The notes under the pieces: generated by a model
Databases searched by the model: none
What the model was told of the DNA's origin: nothing
The model's input: the letters and a program-made list of their open reading frames with translations, nothing else
NCBI GenBank assembly: GCA_024689525.1
Contig: JAILDI010000042.1
Location: 1 to 28,628 of the forward strand
Direction: 5' to 3'
DNA: 28,628 nucleotides
Origin: Bacteroidales bacterium
Lineage (GTDB): Bacteria > Bacteroidota > Bacteroidia > Bacteroidales > UBA932
Made by a program: the position numbers and the translations under genes
Part shown: in pieces, positions 8,687 to 16,708 of the stretch
How the letters are laid out: every line of letters starts with the position of its first letter
How positions within the stretch are numbered: the stretch's first letter is position 1

Positions 8687-9014
8687 AGACAAGGGCCGAT
8701 TACAAGATATAGTCACAGCCGCAGAATACCTGAACGAATTCACTAAAAGTGTTTCTTACGAAAACTTTTTGACGGATAAGTTACGTTTTTTTGCAATACT
8801 TAAAAATGTTGAGATAATCGGAGAAGCGGCGTATATGCTTTCTCTTGATTTCAAAAAGACTTATGATACTATCCCTTGGGACTCGATAATCAAAATGAGA
8901 CACGTCCTTGTTCATGGTTATGCGAACGTTCTACCGGAAATCCTTTGGAATGCGGCCACGATTGAGGTCCCATTGCTGAAATTAAAGGTTGATGAGATAA
9001 TGAAGACTATATAA
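8670..9014 (+). CDS. hepT: HepT-family (DUF86, HEPN) RNase toxin
   Basis: A 114-residue all-helical protein with the HEPN catalytic motif RX4HXY at R77-H82-Y84 (RHVLVHGY). In characterised MntA-HepT (type VII) systems, HepT cleaves RNA, and the adjacent nucleotidyltransferase inactivates it by adding AMP to the tyrosine of this motif; both the tyrosine and the partner are present here. The gene overlaps the antitoxin gene by 17 nt, which fixes antitoxin-first order and coupled translation. All key residues are intact, so the toxin is predicted to be active. A terminator follows the stop by 10 nt. Confidence 0.92.
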   Translation: MREPSRDKGRLQDIVTAAEYLNEFTKSVSYENFLTDKLRFFAILKNVEIIGEAAYMLSLDFKKTYDTIPWDSIIKMRHVLVHGYANVLPEILWNAATIEVPLLKLKVDEIMKTI

Positions 9015-9024
9015 GTACACTATG

Positions 9025-9060
9025 AAAGGCATTTCAATCCACAATGAGATGCCTTTTCTT
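9025..9060 (+). terminator. Terminator of the toxin-antitoxin operon
   Basis: A 12-bp stem (9025-9036 with 9045-9056, one G-U pair, loop of 8) is followed by TCTTATT. A second weak hairpin (CCCC-ACTTTC-GGGG, 9117-9130) followed by CTTTTTT lies further down. Confidence 0.85.
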
Positions 9061-9131
9061 ATTGGTATGATAATTGCCCTTAATGGGCGGCCCTGGGGGA
9101 GGGAGTTTTGTGGTTTCCCCACTTTCGGGGT

Positions 9132-9163
9132 ATTGCTTTTTTATTGACGAAACACTATTTTTG
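9132..9163 (+). promoter_or_regulatory. Promoter of the OmpA-family gene
   Basis: ATTG (9132-9135), 20-nt spacer, TATTTTTG (9156-9163). The ATG at 9184 lies 20 nt after the -7 box, so the leader is about 15 nt. Confidence 0.65.
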
Positions 9164-9183
9164 TCCCAAATAACACTTTTACT

Positions 9184-10269
9184 ATGAAGAGAATCTTTGT
9201 ATTTGCCATTGCCGTGACGGTTTCCGCTGCGGCGGCGTTCGCACAGGATCTGGCTGTCACTTATGCCAAAACCGACTTTGTCCCCGGTGATGAAATCTTT
9301 TTCGACGACCCCGTAGAGAATGAACGGATGGGCGAGTTCCCGCACTACTGGGATTTCCTTTCCGGCGAAGGATGCGAGATAGTATCCCTTAACGGTGAGC
9401 AGGTGATTAAGCTTCCTGGCTGGTTCACCGATATTGCTCCTCTTATGAATGAGGCGGACTATCTGCCGGAGGAGTTTACAATTGAGTTCGATGTATGGTC
9501 TCCCGCTACCGGCGGCTCCAGCCTCAACGACCACTTGGACCTGGTTCTTTATTCGGAAGAATTCGGTGACTTCTGCTTATATGTTGCTCTCAACCCCGCC
9601 TGGAATGAAGAGAAGGAGAATTATGATAACGCTGACATTAATTTTGCCTTCTACACCCCTGCCGGTGATTACAGGGATGGTTCAACAAAAGGATCCCTTC
9701 TTGAACCTTTGATCAAGGCCAATACTTGGCTTCACGTGGCGGCTTCTTTCAACAAGCGCGCGTTCAAGTACTATGTAAACGGCGTTCGTATGGTGAACCT
9801 GCCCAACGTGGCTCGTCCGACCCGCTTCCTTCTGCGCTCGGTGTCCAATTGCGACGAGCAGGATCGCTTCTATATCAAGAACATCCGCATTGCCAAGGGT
9901 GCAGTGCCTCTGTATGACAGGCTGCTGAACGACGGCAAGATCACTTCCTACGGTATCACGTTCGCCAGCGGCAAGGCTGATCTTAAGCCCGAGTCGATGG
10001 TGGAAATCGTGCGTATCGCCAACCTGATGAAGGAACACGCCGATCTGAACTTCGAGGTTCAGGGCCACTGCGATTCCACCGGCAGCACCGCCGTGAACGA
10101 CAAGCTTAGCCAGCAGAGGGCAGAGGCCGTTGTGGCCGCGCTCGTGGCCCAGGGCATCGACGGCTCACGCCTCAGCGCAGTGGGCAAGGGCTCCCACGAG
10201 CCCATCGCCGACAACAGCACCGACGAGGGCCGTGCCCGCAACCGCCGCGTGGAATTCGTGAAGAAGTAG
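9184..10269 (+). CDS. OmpA-family protein with lectin-like domain
   Basis: A 361-residue exported protein. The signal peptide ends near AFAQ (residue 21). Residues about 40-240 look like a concanavalin/LamG-type jelly roll (FTIEFDVWSP, then WLHVAASFNKRAFKYYVNGV, the usual LamG core). Residues about 255-361 form the OmpA C-terminal peptidoglycan-binding domain (ITFASGKADLKPES, NFEVQGHCDSTGS, QQRAEAV, and the closing NRRVEFVKK). There is no OmpA beta-barrel. It probably attaches to peptidoglycan in the periplasm and binds sugar or protein through the jelly roll. It has its own promoter, and the next gene begins directly after its stop, so the downstream housekeeping genes may be read from this promoter. 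Confidence 0.93.
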   Translation: MKRIFVFAIAVTVSAAAAFAQDLAVTYAKTDFVPGDEIFFDDPVENERMGEFPHYWDFLSGEGCEIVSLNGEQVIKLPGWFTDIAPLMNEADYLPEEFTIEFDVWSPATGGSSLNDHLDLVLYSEEFGDFCLYVALNPAWNEEKENYDNADINFAFYTPAGDYRDGSTKGSLLEPLIKANTWLHVAASFNKRAFKYYVNGVRMVNLPNVARPTRFLLRSVSNCDEQDRFYIKNIRIAKGAVPLYDRLLNDGKITSYGITFASGKADLKPESMVEIVRIANLMKEHADLNFEVQGHCDSTGSTAVNDKLSQQRAEAVVAALVAQGIDGSRLSAVGKGSHEPIADNSTDEGRARNRRVEFVKK

Positions 10270-10683
10270 GTGGCCAAAGACACTGAAATATGGGACCCGC
10301 TGAGGAAGAAGTCGCTTGCACGGACTCCGGAGGAGGAGGTGCGGCAGTGGTTCATCAGCGCGGTGCTGCACGAGGGGATGGGAGTGCCGGAGCATATGAT
10401 GATGAGCGAGGTGTCGCTTACCTATAATAATATGCAAAGGAGGGCCGATATCGTGGTGTACGGGCGCAGCGGTAATCCCGTGATGATCGTAGAGTGCAAG
10501 CGCCCGGATGTGGAGTTGGGGCAGGAAACGGTGGACCAGGCGCTAAGGTACAATAAGGTGCTGGACGTGAAGTACATCACCATAACAAACGGGCGGAAGA
10601 CCTTTATGTTCCGCCGCGGGGACGAGGGGTACGTTATTATGGAAAAAGTTCCCACCTGGGACGAACTGAATGACAATAATTGA
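10270..10683 (+). CDS. HsdR_N-like (PD-(D/E)XK) protein
   Basis: A 137-residue protein resembling the N-terminal nuclease domain of type I restriction enzyme R subunits (HSDR_N_2 family). The PD-(D/E)XK core is visible as RRADIVVY at about 56-63 and then MIVECKRP at about 71-78 (D, E and K in place). It lacks any helicase part and occurs alone, as is widespread in Bacteroidetes genomes, so it is not evidence of a restriction system here. The start is GTG, immediately after the stop of the OmpA-family gene; the end overlaps the CCA-enzyme gene by 14 nt. A nucleic-acid repair or processing role is plausible but unproven. Confidence 0.88.
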   Translation: MAKDTEIWDPLRKKSLARTPEEEVRQWFISAVLHEGMGVPEHMMMSEVSLTYNNMQRRADIVVYGRSGNPVMIVECKRPDVELGQETVDQALRYNKVLDVKYITITNGRKTFMFRRGDEGYVIMEKVPTWDELNDNN

Positions 10684-12106
10684 AAATGCTTTAAGCAACC
10701 CCGTATTCGCCCTGATCGGCGATACGGCGGACCAGTTGGGCCTGAAGGCCTATGTAATCGGAGGATACGTGAGGGACTGCTTTCTTGGCAGGCCCAACAA
10801 GGACATCGACGTGGTGGTGGAGGGGAGCGGAATCGCCCTGGCCGAAGCCATAGCCGCGAAAACCGGTGCCAAGGTAAGCGTATACAGCAATTTCGGAACG
10901 GCTATGCTGCACCACAAGGGCATCGAACTGGAGTTCGTGGGCGCTCGCAGGGAGTCGTACCACCGGGAATCCCGTAAGCCGATAGTGGAAGACGGCACCC
11001 TGGAGGAAGACCAGCTCCGCCGTGATTTCACCATCAACGCAATGGCCTTCAGCCTGAACAAGGCCGATTTCGGCGCGCTTGTCGACCCCTTCGGGGGCAT
11101 AAAGGATCTGGCCGATGGCGTCATCCGCACGCCCCTTGAGCCGCAGCAAACCTATAGTGACGACCCCCTGCGTATGCTCCGCGCCATCCGCTTCTGCGTG
11201 CAGCTGAGCACGCCGGAGCATCCCTTCCACATTGTCCCGGAGTCGCTCCAGGCTATGTATGAGATGCGCGAAAGGCTGAAGATCCTCTCATCGGAGCGCA
11301 TCGTGGAGGAGGTGAACAAGATGCTCTTAACGGACAAGCCCTCCGTGGCCTTCCGCCTTATGGATGAGACAGGCCTACTGGAGCAGTTCCTGCCGGAACT
11401 CACGAACCTGAAAGGAGTGGAAACTGTCGATGGAAAAGGGCACAAGGATAACTTTTCGCACTCGCTCCAAGTGCTCGACAATGTGGCGGATGCCGATGGC
11501 GAGGAACCGAACCTGTGGCTCTGCTGGGCAGCGCTGCTGCACGACATCGGCAAGGCTCCAACCAAACGTTTTATCCCCGGGATGGGCTGGACATTCCACG
11601 GCCACGAGGTGGTGGGCGCCCGCATGGTCCCGAAGATTTTCCAGCGTCTGCACATGCCCCTTAACGAGAAGATGAAGTACGTGCAGAAGCTGGTAAGCCT
11701 GCACCTGAGGCCCATCGCCCTGGTGGACGACGAGGTGACGGACAGCGCGGTGCGCCGCCTCCTGTTCGATGCCGGCGACGACATCGACGACCTCATGCTC
11801 CTCTCCAATGCGGATATCACCTCGAAGAACCCCGCAAAGGTGGCGCGCCTCCGCCGCAACTTCGAACTTGTGAAGAAGAAAATGGCGGAGGTGGAGGAAA
11901 AGGACGCCATCCGCAACTTCAAGAACCCCGTCACCGGCGATATGGTGATGGAGATCTACGGCATCGGCCCTTGCAATCTCATCGGCGAGATTAAGGAATA
12001 CGTGAAGGAAGCCATCCTGGACGGGGTAATCCCCAACGAGCAGGAAGCCGCTGAGCGCCTTATGCGCGAAAAAGCCGCAGAACTTGGCCTTAAACCAGTG
12101 AAATGA
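10670..12106 (+). CDS. cca: CCA-adding tRNA nucleotidyltransferase with HD domain
   Basis: A 478-residue cytoplasmic enzyme that adds or repairs the 3' CCA end of tRNA. The class II nucleotidyltransferase head shows GGYVRD (31-36), the metal-binding D45-x-D47, RRDFTINAMA (117-126) and DPLRMLRAIRF (165-175). An HD domain follows, with HDIGK at 291-295. The enzyme is needed in this organism, because the tRNA-Ser gene in this window does not encode CCA. It overlaps both neighbours (14 nt upstream, 4 nt downstream, ATGA), so it is part of a tightly coupled operon. Confidence 0.94.
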   Translation: MTIIENALSNPVFALIGDTADQLGLKAYVIGGYVRDCFLGRPNKDIDVVVEGSGIALAEAIAAKTGAKVSVYSNFGTAMLHHKGIELEFVGARRESYHRESRKPIVEDGTLEEDQLRRDFTINAMAFSLNKADFGALVDPFGGIKDLADGVIRTPLEPQQTYSDDPLRMLRAIRFCVQLSTPEHPFHIVPESLQAMYEMRERLKILSSERIVEEVNKMLLTDKPSVAFRLMDETGLLEQFLPELTNLKGVETVDGKGHKDNFSHSLQVLDNVADADGEEPNLWLCWAALLHDIGKAPTKRFIPGMGWTFHGHEVVGARMVPKIFQRLHMPLNEKMKYVQKLVSLHLRPIALVDDEVTDSAVRRLLFDAGDDIDDLMLLSNADITSKNPAKVARLRRNFELVKKKMAEVEEKDAIRNFKNPVTGDMVMEIYGIGPCNLIGEIKEYVKEAILDGVIPNEQEAAERLMREKAAELGLKPVK

Positions 12107-13059
12107 CCATCCAGTACCTTAAATATATAGCCGACATCAAGCGCTATTCGCCCCGGACGCAGGAGATCTACAAGGATGTCCTGGGTCGATATGGGGAGTT
12201 CGTGGGCGCCGCTCCGGAAGATGCGCTTACGCCCCAGCTGGTGCGCTCGTACGAGGCCGACCTGATGGGGAAGGGGATGAAGCCATCCACCGTGCATCAG
12301 CACCTTAGCGTGCTCAGCGGCTTCGCGAAGTTCCTTGTGAAGAAGGGCCGGCTGGAGTCCAATCCCGTCCGCATCGTGCACAAGCCCAAGGCCGCAAAGC
12401 GGCTGCCGGTGCATTATCGGCAGGAGGAGATGAACGCATATCTGGAGGAATCGGCCTGGCAGGCATCGGCAGAGAATCTGGACCTGCTTCTCAGCTACGG
12501 GTCGATAAAGGACCCCGCAGCCAAGGACCTGTATGAGCAGCGCCTGCATCGGCTCATAGTGGCTGTTCTCTACGGCACGGGGGTCAGGCGGGCGGAACTC
12601 ATCGGCCTTCAGATACAGGCATTCGATGCATCACGGGGAATTCTGCACGTCCTGGGCAAGGGCGATAAAATGAGAGATATTCCGATTATTTCTTCGCTAT
12701 GTGAGGAAATTTCATTATATTTGAAAGCCGCAAAGATGGTTTGCGCGGACAGGACACCCTCGTCGCCGCTCCTGGTTACGCAAAGTGGTGCAAAGTTGTA
12801 CCCGGAGTATGTGGACAGGGCGGTAAAGGCGGAGCTCGGCAAGGCCGGCATCCAGGGCCGAAAGTCTCCACACGCGCTGAGGCACAGCCTGGCAACCTCC
12901 CTCCTGGAGGACGGGGCGGGCCTCACATCAATTAAGGAGGTGCTTGGCCACTCGTCGCTCGCCGCAACGCAGGTGTACACCCACGCAACCGTCGAAAGGC
13001 TGAAGACTGTGTATGTTAACGCCCACCCACGGGCAAAAAACTCAAACAAAAATGATTAA
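12103..13059 (+). CDS. xerC: XerC-like tyrosine recombinase
   Basis: A 318-residue tyrosine recombinase. An N-terminal SAM-like core-binding domain (about 1-90) precedes the catalytic domain, where all six key residues are present: R162 (TGVRRAEL), K186 (GKGDK), H257 and R260 (HALRH), H283 (LGHSSL) and Y292 (VYTH). An insertion at about 115-150 lengthens the linker compared with E. coli XerC (298 residues). The setting between cca and hpf is that of the chromosomal, dimer-resolving recombinase of Bacteroidetes, not that of a phage integrase. It overlaps cca by 4 nt and hpf by 8 nt. The partner and the dif site are not in this window. Confidence 0.9.
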   Translation: MTIQYLKYIADIKRYSPRTQEIYKDVLGRYGEFVGAAPEDALTPQLVRSYEADLMGKGMKPSTVHQHLSVLSGFAKFLVKKGRLESNPVRIVHKPKAAKRLPVHYRQEEMNAYLEESAWQASAENLDLLLSYGSIKDPAAKDLYEQRLHRLIVAVLYGTGVRRAELIGLQIQAFDASRGILHVLGKGDKMRDIPIISSLCEEISLYLKAAKMVCADRTPSSPLLVTQSGAKLYPEYVDRAVKAELGKAGIQGRKSPHALRHSLATSLLEDGAGLTSIKEVLGHSSLAATQVYTHATVERLKTVYVNAHPRAKNSNKND

Positions 13060-13339
13060 CGTTCAATCACTTAAGTTCGACGCGGACCAGAAGCTTCTCG
13101 AGTTTGTGGAGAAGAAGGTTGGCAAGGTGGAAAAGTTCTTCGACAATCTGGGCGACATCGACGTAACCCTGTCGCTGACGCCGGATGCCGACAACAAGCA
13201 TGTGAAAATCCAAACCCGTTTTCCCGGAGAGGACCTGGTGATAGAGCGCAGTTCCCGCACCTTCGAGGAAGCCGTAACTGAGGCGGCCGACGCAATGAAG
13301 GAGCGCATCGTAAGGGCCAAAGAGAAGAAATTCAGATAG
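13052..13339 (+). CDS. hpf: Ribosome hibernation-promoting factor, short form
   Basis: A 95-residue protein of the HPF/YfiA (RaiA) family, which binds the 30S decoding region in stationary phase and blocks translation. The beta-alpha-beta-beta-beta-alpha fold is readable: INVQSLKFDADQKLLEFVEK, then DIDVTLSL, HVKIQTRFPG and a long final helix with FEEAVTEAADAMKERI. It lacks the C-terminal dimerisation domain of long HPF. The ATG at 13052, inside the end of the recombinase gene, was chosen because it begins the conserved first strand. The gene overlap suggests coupled translation. Confidence 0.92.
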   Translation: MINVQSLKFDADQKLLEFVEKKVGKVEKFFDNLGDIDVTLSLTPDADNKHVKIQTRFPGEDLVIERSSRTFEEAVTEAADAMKERIVRAKEKKFR

Positions 13340-13342
13340 TCC

Positions 13343-14383
13343 TTGGCCTCAAAATCCTACATAGAGACTCAACGTCAGGTCGATTCCATACTTGAAGATG
13401 TCAGAAATGGCATCTTCAAGTATGTGTATTTGCTGATGGGCGAGGAACCGTACTATCCGGACCTGGTCTGTGACGCAATAATCAAGAACTGTCTCCAGGA
13501 CTGGGAAAAGGATTTCAACGAGACAATCTGTTACGGGGCCGATGTTGACTCGGACACCGTAATAACCGCCGCCAGGCGCTATCCGATGATGGCGGACCGC
13601 CAGCTGGTAGTGCTCAAGGAGGCGCAGAATATGAAGTCTCTGGAGGAACTGGCGCTGTACTGCCAGAACCCCCTGGACTCCACCGTGTTCGTGATTCTGA
13701 TGCACGGGGCCAGTGCCGACAAACGCAGGGCCCTGTACAAGAGCGTGCTCAAATACGGTGTTGTGGTGGAGTCGATACCCCTGCGGGACTATGAGGTGGC
13801 CCCGTGGATAAGTTCGCATTTCCAGGAGAGGGGAATGACGATAGATCCGGACGCGGCGCAGCTGTTTGCAGAGGCCGCGGGAACGGATCTGGGCAAGATT
13901 GTGGTGGAAAGCGACAAAATGCTGAAGAACCTCCCGGAAGGCTGCAAACGCGTTACGGCGGAGGATGTGGAGAAGAACGTGGGCATAAGCCGTCAGTTCA
14001 GCGTGTTCGAGCTCACCAAGGCGCTGTCGTACAGGGATGCACGCAAGGCCCTGCACATAGCGGCAAGGGTGGGGGAGGCTCCCCGTTTCGCCCTTCCTAT
14101 GGCGGTGGCGCCGCTGTTCACCCACTTCAACCGCATCCTCAAACTGGACGCGCTCATCGCCGCAGGCAAGGCCGATCAGGCCACGAAAATCAAGGTCCTT
14201 GGCGTGAACCCCTATTTTATGGGCGAGTACGATGCCGCGGCCCGCAACTACCCCGTGGACCGATGCTCCCGCGTGATTTCCCTCCTGAGCGAATATGACT
14301 ATAAGGGCAAAGGTGGCGACAACGGCGAAGCTACCCCCGCGGAGTTGTTAATCGAGCTAGTTTCGAAAATTATCAATATTTAA
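13343..14383 (+). CDS. holA: DNA polymerase III subunit delta
   Basis: A 346-residue protein of the HolA family, the clamp-loader subunit that opens the beta clamp. The N-terminal region shows the typical YVYLLMGEEPYYPDLVCDAI, followed by a degenerate ATPase domain without Walker motifs, as expected for delta, and the conserved central ISRQFSVFELTKALSYRD at about 213-231. The start is TTG at 13343, 3 nt after the hpf stop; no better ATG lies near. A perfect 14-bp inverted repeat lies 44 nt into the gene. The likely operon runs from the HsdR_N-like gene through holA. Confidence 0.9.
   Translation: MASKSYIETQRQVDSILEDVRNGIFKYVYLLMGEEPYYPDLVCDAIIKNCLQDWEKDFNETICYGADVDSDTVITAARRYPMMADRQLVVLKEAQNMKSLEELALYCQNPLDSTVFVILMHGASADKRRALYKSVLKYGVVVESIPLRDYEVAPWISSHFQERGMTIDPDAAQLFAEAAGTDLGKIVVESDKMLKNLPEGCKRVTAEDVEKNVGISRQFSVFELTKALSYRDARKALHIAARVGEAPRFALPMAVAPLFTHFNRILKLDALIAAGKADQATKIKVLGVNPYFMGEYDAAARNYPVDRCSRVISLLSEYDYKGKGGDNGEATPAELLIELVSKIINI
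13387..13424. repeat. Perfect 14-bp inverted repeat inside the start of holA
   Basis: CATACTTGAAGATG (13387-13400) and its exact complement CATCTTCAAGTATG (13411-13424) are separated by 10 nt. In RNA this would form a strong hairpin about 45 nt downstream of the TTG start. No U-tract follows, so it is not an intrinsic terminator. It encodes ordinary holA residues (ILEDVRNGIFKY). Confidence 0.9.
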
Positions 14384-14415
14384 TTGTTGTATTTCAATAA
14401 TTATTTCTATATTTG
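14384..14415 (+). promoter_or_regulatory. Promoter of the ABC exporter operon
   Basis: The -7 box TATATTTG (14408-14415) is perfect. Two candidate -33 TTG elements lie at 14384-14386 (21-nt spacer) and 14387-14389 (18-nt spacer). The ATG at 14431 follows the box by 15 nt. Confidence 0.7.
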
Positions 14416-14430
14416 CAGAAAATTTGCGAT

Positions 14431-15276
14431 ATGAGCATTATAGAAATCAAAAATGTAAGCAAGACGTTCGGGCCTAAAGTGGCCCTGGACGACGTGTCGC
14501 TGGAGATTCCGGAAGGGAAGATCTTCGGTTTGCTGGGGCCTAACGGCGCGGGCAAATCGACCCTTATCAGGATCATCAACAGGATCACCATTGCATCGGC
14601 CGGTACGGTCTATTTCCAGGGCCATCCCATCAACGACGAGGATGTCTCCAAGATCGGCTACCTGCCGGAAGAGCGCGGCCTTTACCGCAAGATGAAAGTG
14701 GGCGACCAGGCGATGTACCTGGCCCAGCTCAAGGGAATGAGCGCACGGGATGCCGCCAGCGAACTCAAGAAATGGTTCTACAAATTCGAGATCCAGGACT
14801 GGTGGAACAAGAAGGTGGAGGAGCTTTCCAAGGGTATGGCCCAGAAGCTCCAGTTCATTACCACCGTGGTTCATAAACCCAAGCTGATGATACTGGACGA
14901 GCCTTTCTCCGGCTTCGATCCGGTGAACGCGGAGCTCATCCGCGGTGAAATTCTCAGGCTCAAGGAGGAGGGCGCTACCGTCATCCTGTCGACCCATAAT
15001 ATGGAGTCGGTGGAGGCGCTGTGCGACGAAATCGCCCTCATCAACAAGGCCAAACTGGTTGTTACGGGCGGGACTGACGAAATCCGTCACCGCTACGGCG
15101 AAGACAATGTGGAAATCGAATACTCGGAAGGGGTCGAGCGCCGCAAGATCGTCGTCGGGAGGGACCAGGTCAACGCGAAGCTCTCCGAACTTATCGCTTC
15201 CGGAGTCACTATCAATTCGTTCAAGGAGATTATCCCCAGGATGAACGACATCTTCATTAAACTTGTACAGGAGTAG
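14431..15276 (+). CDS. ABC transporter ATP-binding protein (NatA-like)
   Basis: A 281-residue cytoplasmic ATPase of an ABC-2 type exporter. Walker A is GPNGAGKST (36-44); the Q-loop region is followed by the signature LSKGMAQK, Walker B KLMILDEPFSGFDP, and the switch histidine in LSTHNMES. The C-terminal 70 residues are the accessory region common in NatA-type proteins. The ATG at 14431 fits the promoter; a TTG 18 nt upstream in frame lies inside the -7 box and is not plausible. It pairs with the permease 6 nt downstream. The substrate is not evident; NatAB-like systems have been linked to sodium or drug efflux. Confidence 0.93.
   Translation: MSIIEIKNVSKTFGPKVALDDVSLEIPEGKIFGLLGPNGAGKSTLIRIINRITIASAGTVYFQGHPINDEDVSKIGYLPEERGLYRKMKVGDQAMYLAQLKGMSARDAASELKKWFYKFEIQDWWNKKVEELSKGMAQKLQFITTVVHKPKLMILDEPFSGFDPVNAELIRGEILRLKEEGATVILSTHNMESVEALCDEIALINKAKLVVTGGTDEIRHRYGEDNVEIEYSEGVERRKIVVGRDQVNAKLSELIASGVTINSFKEIIPRMNDIFIKLVQE
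15269..15273 (+). promoter_or_regulatory. Shine-Dalgarno site for the ABC permease
   Basis: AGGAG lies 9 nt before the ATG at 15283 and overlaps the end of the ATPase gene. It is one of the few clear Shine-Dalgarno sites in the window, and it supports this start, although a second ATG follows at once at 15286. Confidence 0.6.
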
Positions 15277-15282
15277 AGCGCT

Positions 15283-16707
15283 ATGATGAACTTCAAGAAA
15301 TTAGGGATTATCATCCAAAGGGAGTACCTGAACAAGGTAAAGAAGAAGAGCTTCCTGCTGATTACTTTCCTCGCCCCCATACTGTTTGCGGCCGTCGCTA
15401 TCCTGCCGACCGTGATTATGCTGGGAACCAAGGAAGAGGCCAAGAAAGTGGGCGTGGTTGACCGTTCCGGCATCGTCCTTCCTTTCCTGGAGAGCAATGA
15501 GACGGTGGAATACATCGACCTTGGAGCTGGAGCGCCGGTCGACTCGATCAAGACCAATCTCGAGGCATGGGGGGTCGATGTGCTCCTGAGCATCTCGGAG
15601 CTGGATGAATCGACCAAAAATGTGATGGCCGATACATACTCGGTGAAGCCCCTTGGCATGGACACCGGGGAAAATATCGAAAACCGCATAAACGACGCTG
15701 TGGAGGCCTACAGGATCGATTCCTATGGCATCGAGAACCTGGAATCCATAATGAAGGAGGTGAGGTCCAACGTGCATCTGCACAGCTATACTGTGGATGA
15801 ATCCGGCAATGAGAAGATCTCCGAATCGGGCGTGTATATGGCAGTTTCCATGATACTTGGAATGATGCTGTACATGTTCATCGCACTGTTCTCCGGAATG
15901 GTGATGAGCTCGGTCATTGAGGAGAAGAGTTCGCGTGTAGTTGAGGTCCTGGTATCCTCGGTGAAAGCCACCGAACTGCTCTTCGGCAAGATCATCGGCG
16001 TTGCGCTGGTTGCGCTTACCCAGTTCCTGCTCTGGATTGTGCTCACGGGCGCCATCGTTGGCGTTGCCGGAGGCATCATCGGCATGGACAAGATTATGTC
16101 GATGGGCTCCCAGGCCACCGAGGTGCCGGGTGTCGATATGAGCGAGATGGGAATCCATCCGGACTTCGGCTTAGGCGAACTCGCTGCTGAGGAAGTGCCG
16201 GTCGACAGTCTGGTAGCTACTGCCGATACGCTGGCAGTTGCAGAGCCCACGGGCATGAATGCGATTATGAGCACCATCGGCAATCTGAATCTGGGGCTCA
16301 TCCTGTTCGCATTCCTTATCTTCTTCGTGTTCGGATATCTGCTGTATGCGTCGCTGTTTGCGGCCATCGGCTCGGGCGTGGAGAATGAGGGCGACAGCAC
16401 TCAGCTTCAGCTTCCGGTGACCATTCCGCTGATGATCGGCTTCTTCGTGGCGCTGTATGCGTTCAAGGCTCCGGACAGCCAGCTGGTGTTCTGGTTCTCG
16501 ATGATTCCGTTCACGTCGCCCATCGTGATGCTGGCCAGGATTCCGTTCGGCGTGGCAACGTGGGAGCTGGTGCTGTCCATCGTCCTGCTTATCGGCACGT
16601 TCGTGGCTTGCGCGTGGGCATCGGCCAAGATTTACAAGGTTGGAATTCTGATGTATGGCAAGAAATCCACCTTCAAGGACCTCTGGAAATGGTTAAAACA
16701 GAAGTAA
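15283..16707 (+). CDS. ABC-2 type exporter permease (NatB-like)
   Basis: A 474-residue membrane protein, the partner of the preceding ATPase. An N-terminal transmembrane helix (LITFLAPILFAAVAILPTVI, about 25-45) is followed by a 150-residue extracytoplasmic domain and then about five helices: MILGMMLYMFIALFSGMV, the segment before GGIIGMDK, GLILFAFLIFFVFGYLLY, IPLMIGFFVALYAF and LSIVLLIGTFVACAW. This is the ABC2_membrane_3 topology. The motif EEKSSRVVEVLVSSV between helices two and three is a hallmark of the family. Between helices three and four is an acidic insertion of about 65 residues that is longer than in simple homologues. It ends 1 nt before the split nucleotidase gene. Confidence 0.92.
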   Translation: MMNFKKLGIIIQREYLNKVKKKSFLLITFLAPILFAAVAILPTVIMLGTKEEAKKVGVVDRSGIVLPFLESNETVEYIDLGAGAPVDSIKTNLEAWGVDVLLSISELDESTKNVMADTYSVKPLGMDTGENIENRINDAVEAYRIDSYGIENLESIMKEVRSNVHLHSYTVDESGNEKISESGVYMAVSMILGMMLYMFIALFSGMVMSSVIEEKSSRVVEVLVSSVKATELLFGKIIGVALVALTQFLLWIVLTGAIVGVAGGIIGMDKIMSMGSQATEVPGVDMSEMGIHPDFGLGELAAEEVPVDSLVATADTLAVAEPTGMNAIMSTIGNLNLGLILFAFLIFFVFGYLLYASLFAAIGSGVENEGDSTQLQLPVTIPLMIGFFVALYAFKAPDSQLVFWFSMIPFTSPIVMLARIPFGVATWELVLSIVLLIGTFVACAWASAKIYKVGILMYGKKSTFKDLWKWLKQK

Positions 16708-16708
16708 T

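Noticed and set aside
10270..10683. Truncated type I restriction system
   Set aside because: Only the HsdR_N domain is present, intact and in a housekeeping operon; such stand-alone proteins are a regular family in Bacteroidetes, not a broken HsdR.
12103..13059. Integrase of a mobile element
   Set aside because: Its neighbours (cca, hpf, holA) are housekeeping and the genes overlap; there are no att repeats or cargo nearby.
13387..13424. dif-like recombination site next to the xerC-like gene
   Set aside because: Arm length (14) and spacer (10) do not fit the 11-6/8-11 structure of dif, and the sequence does not resemble dif core arms.
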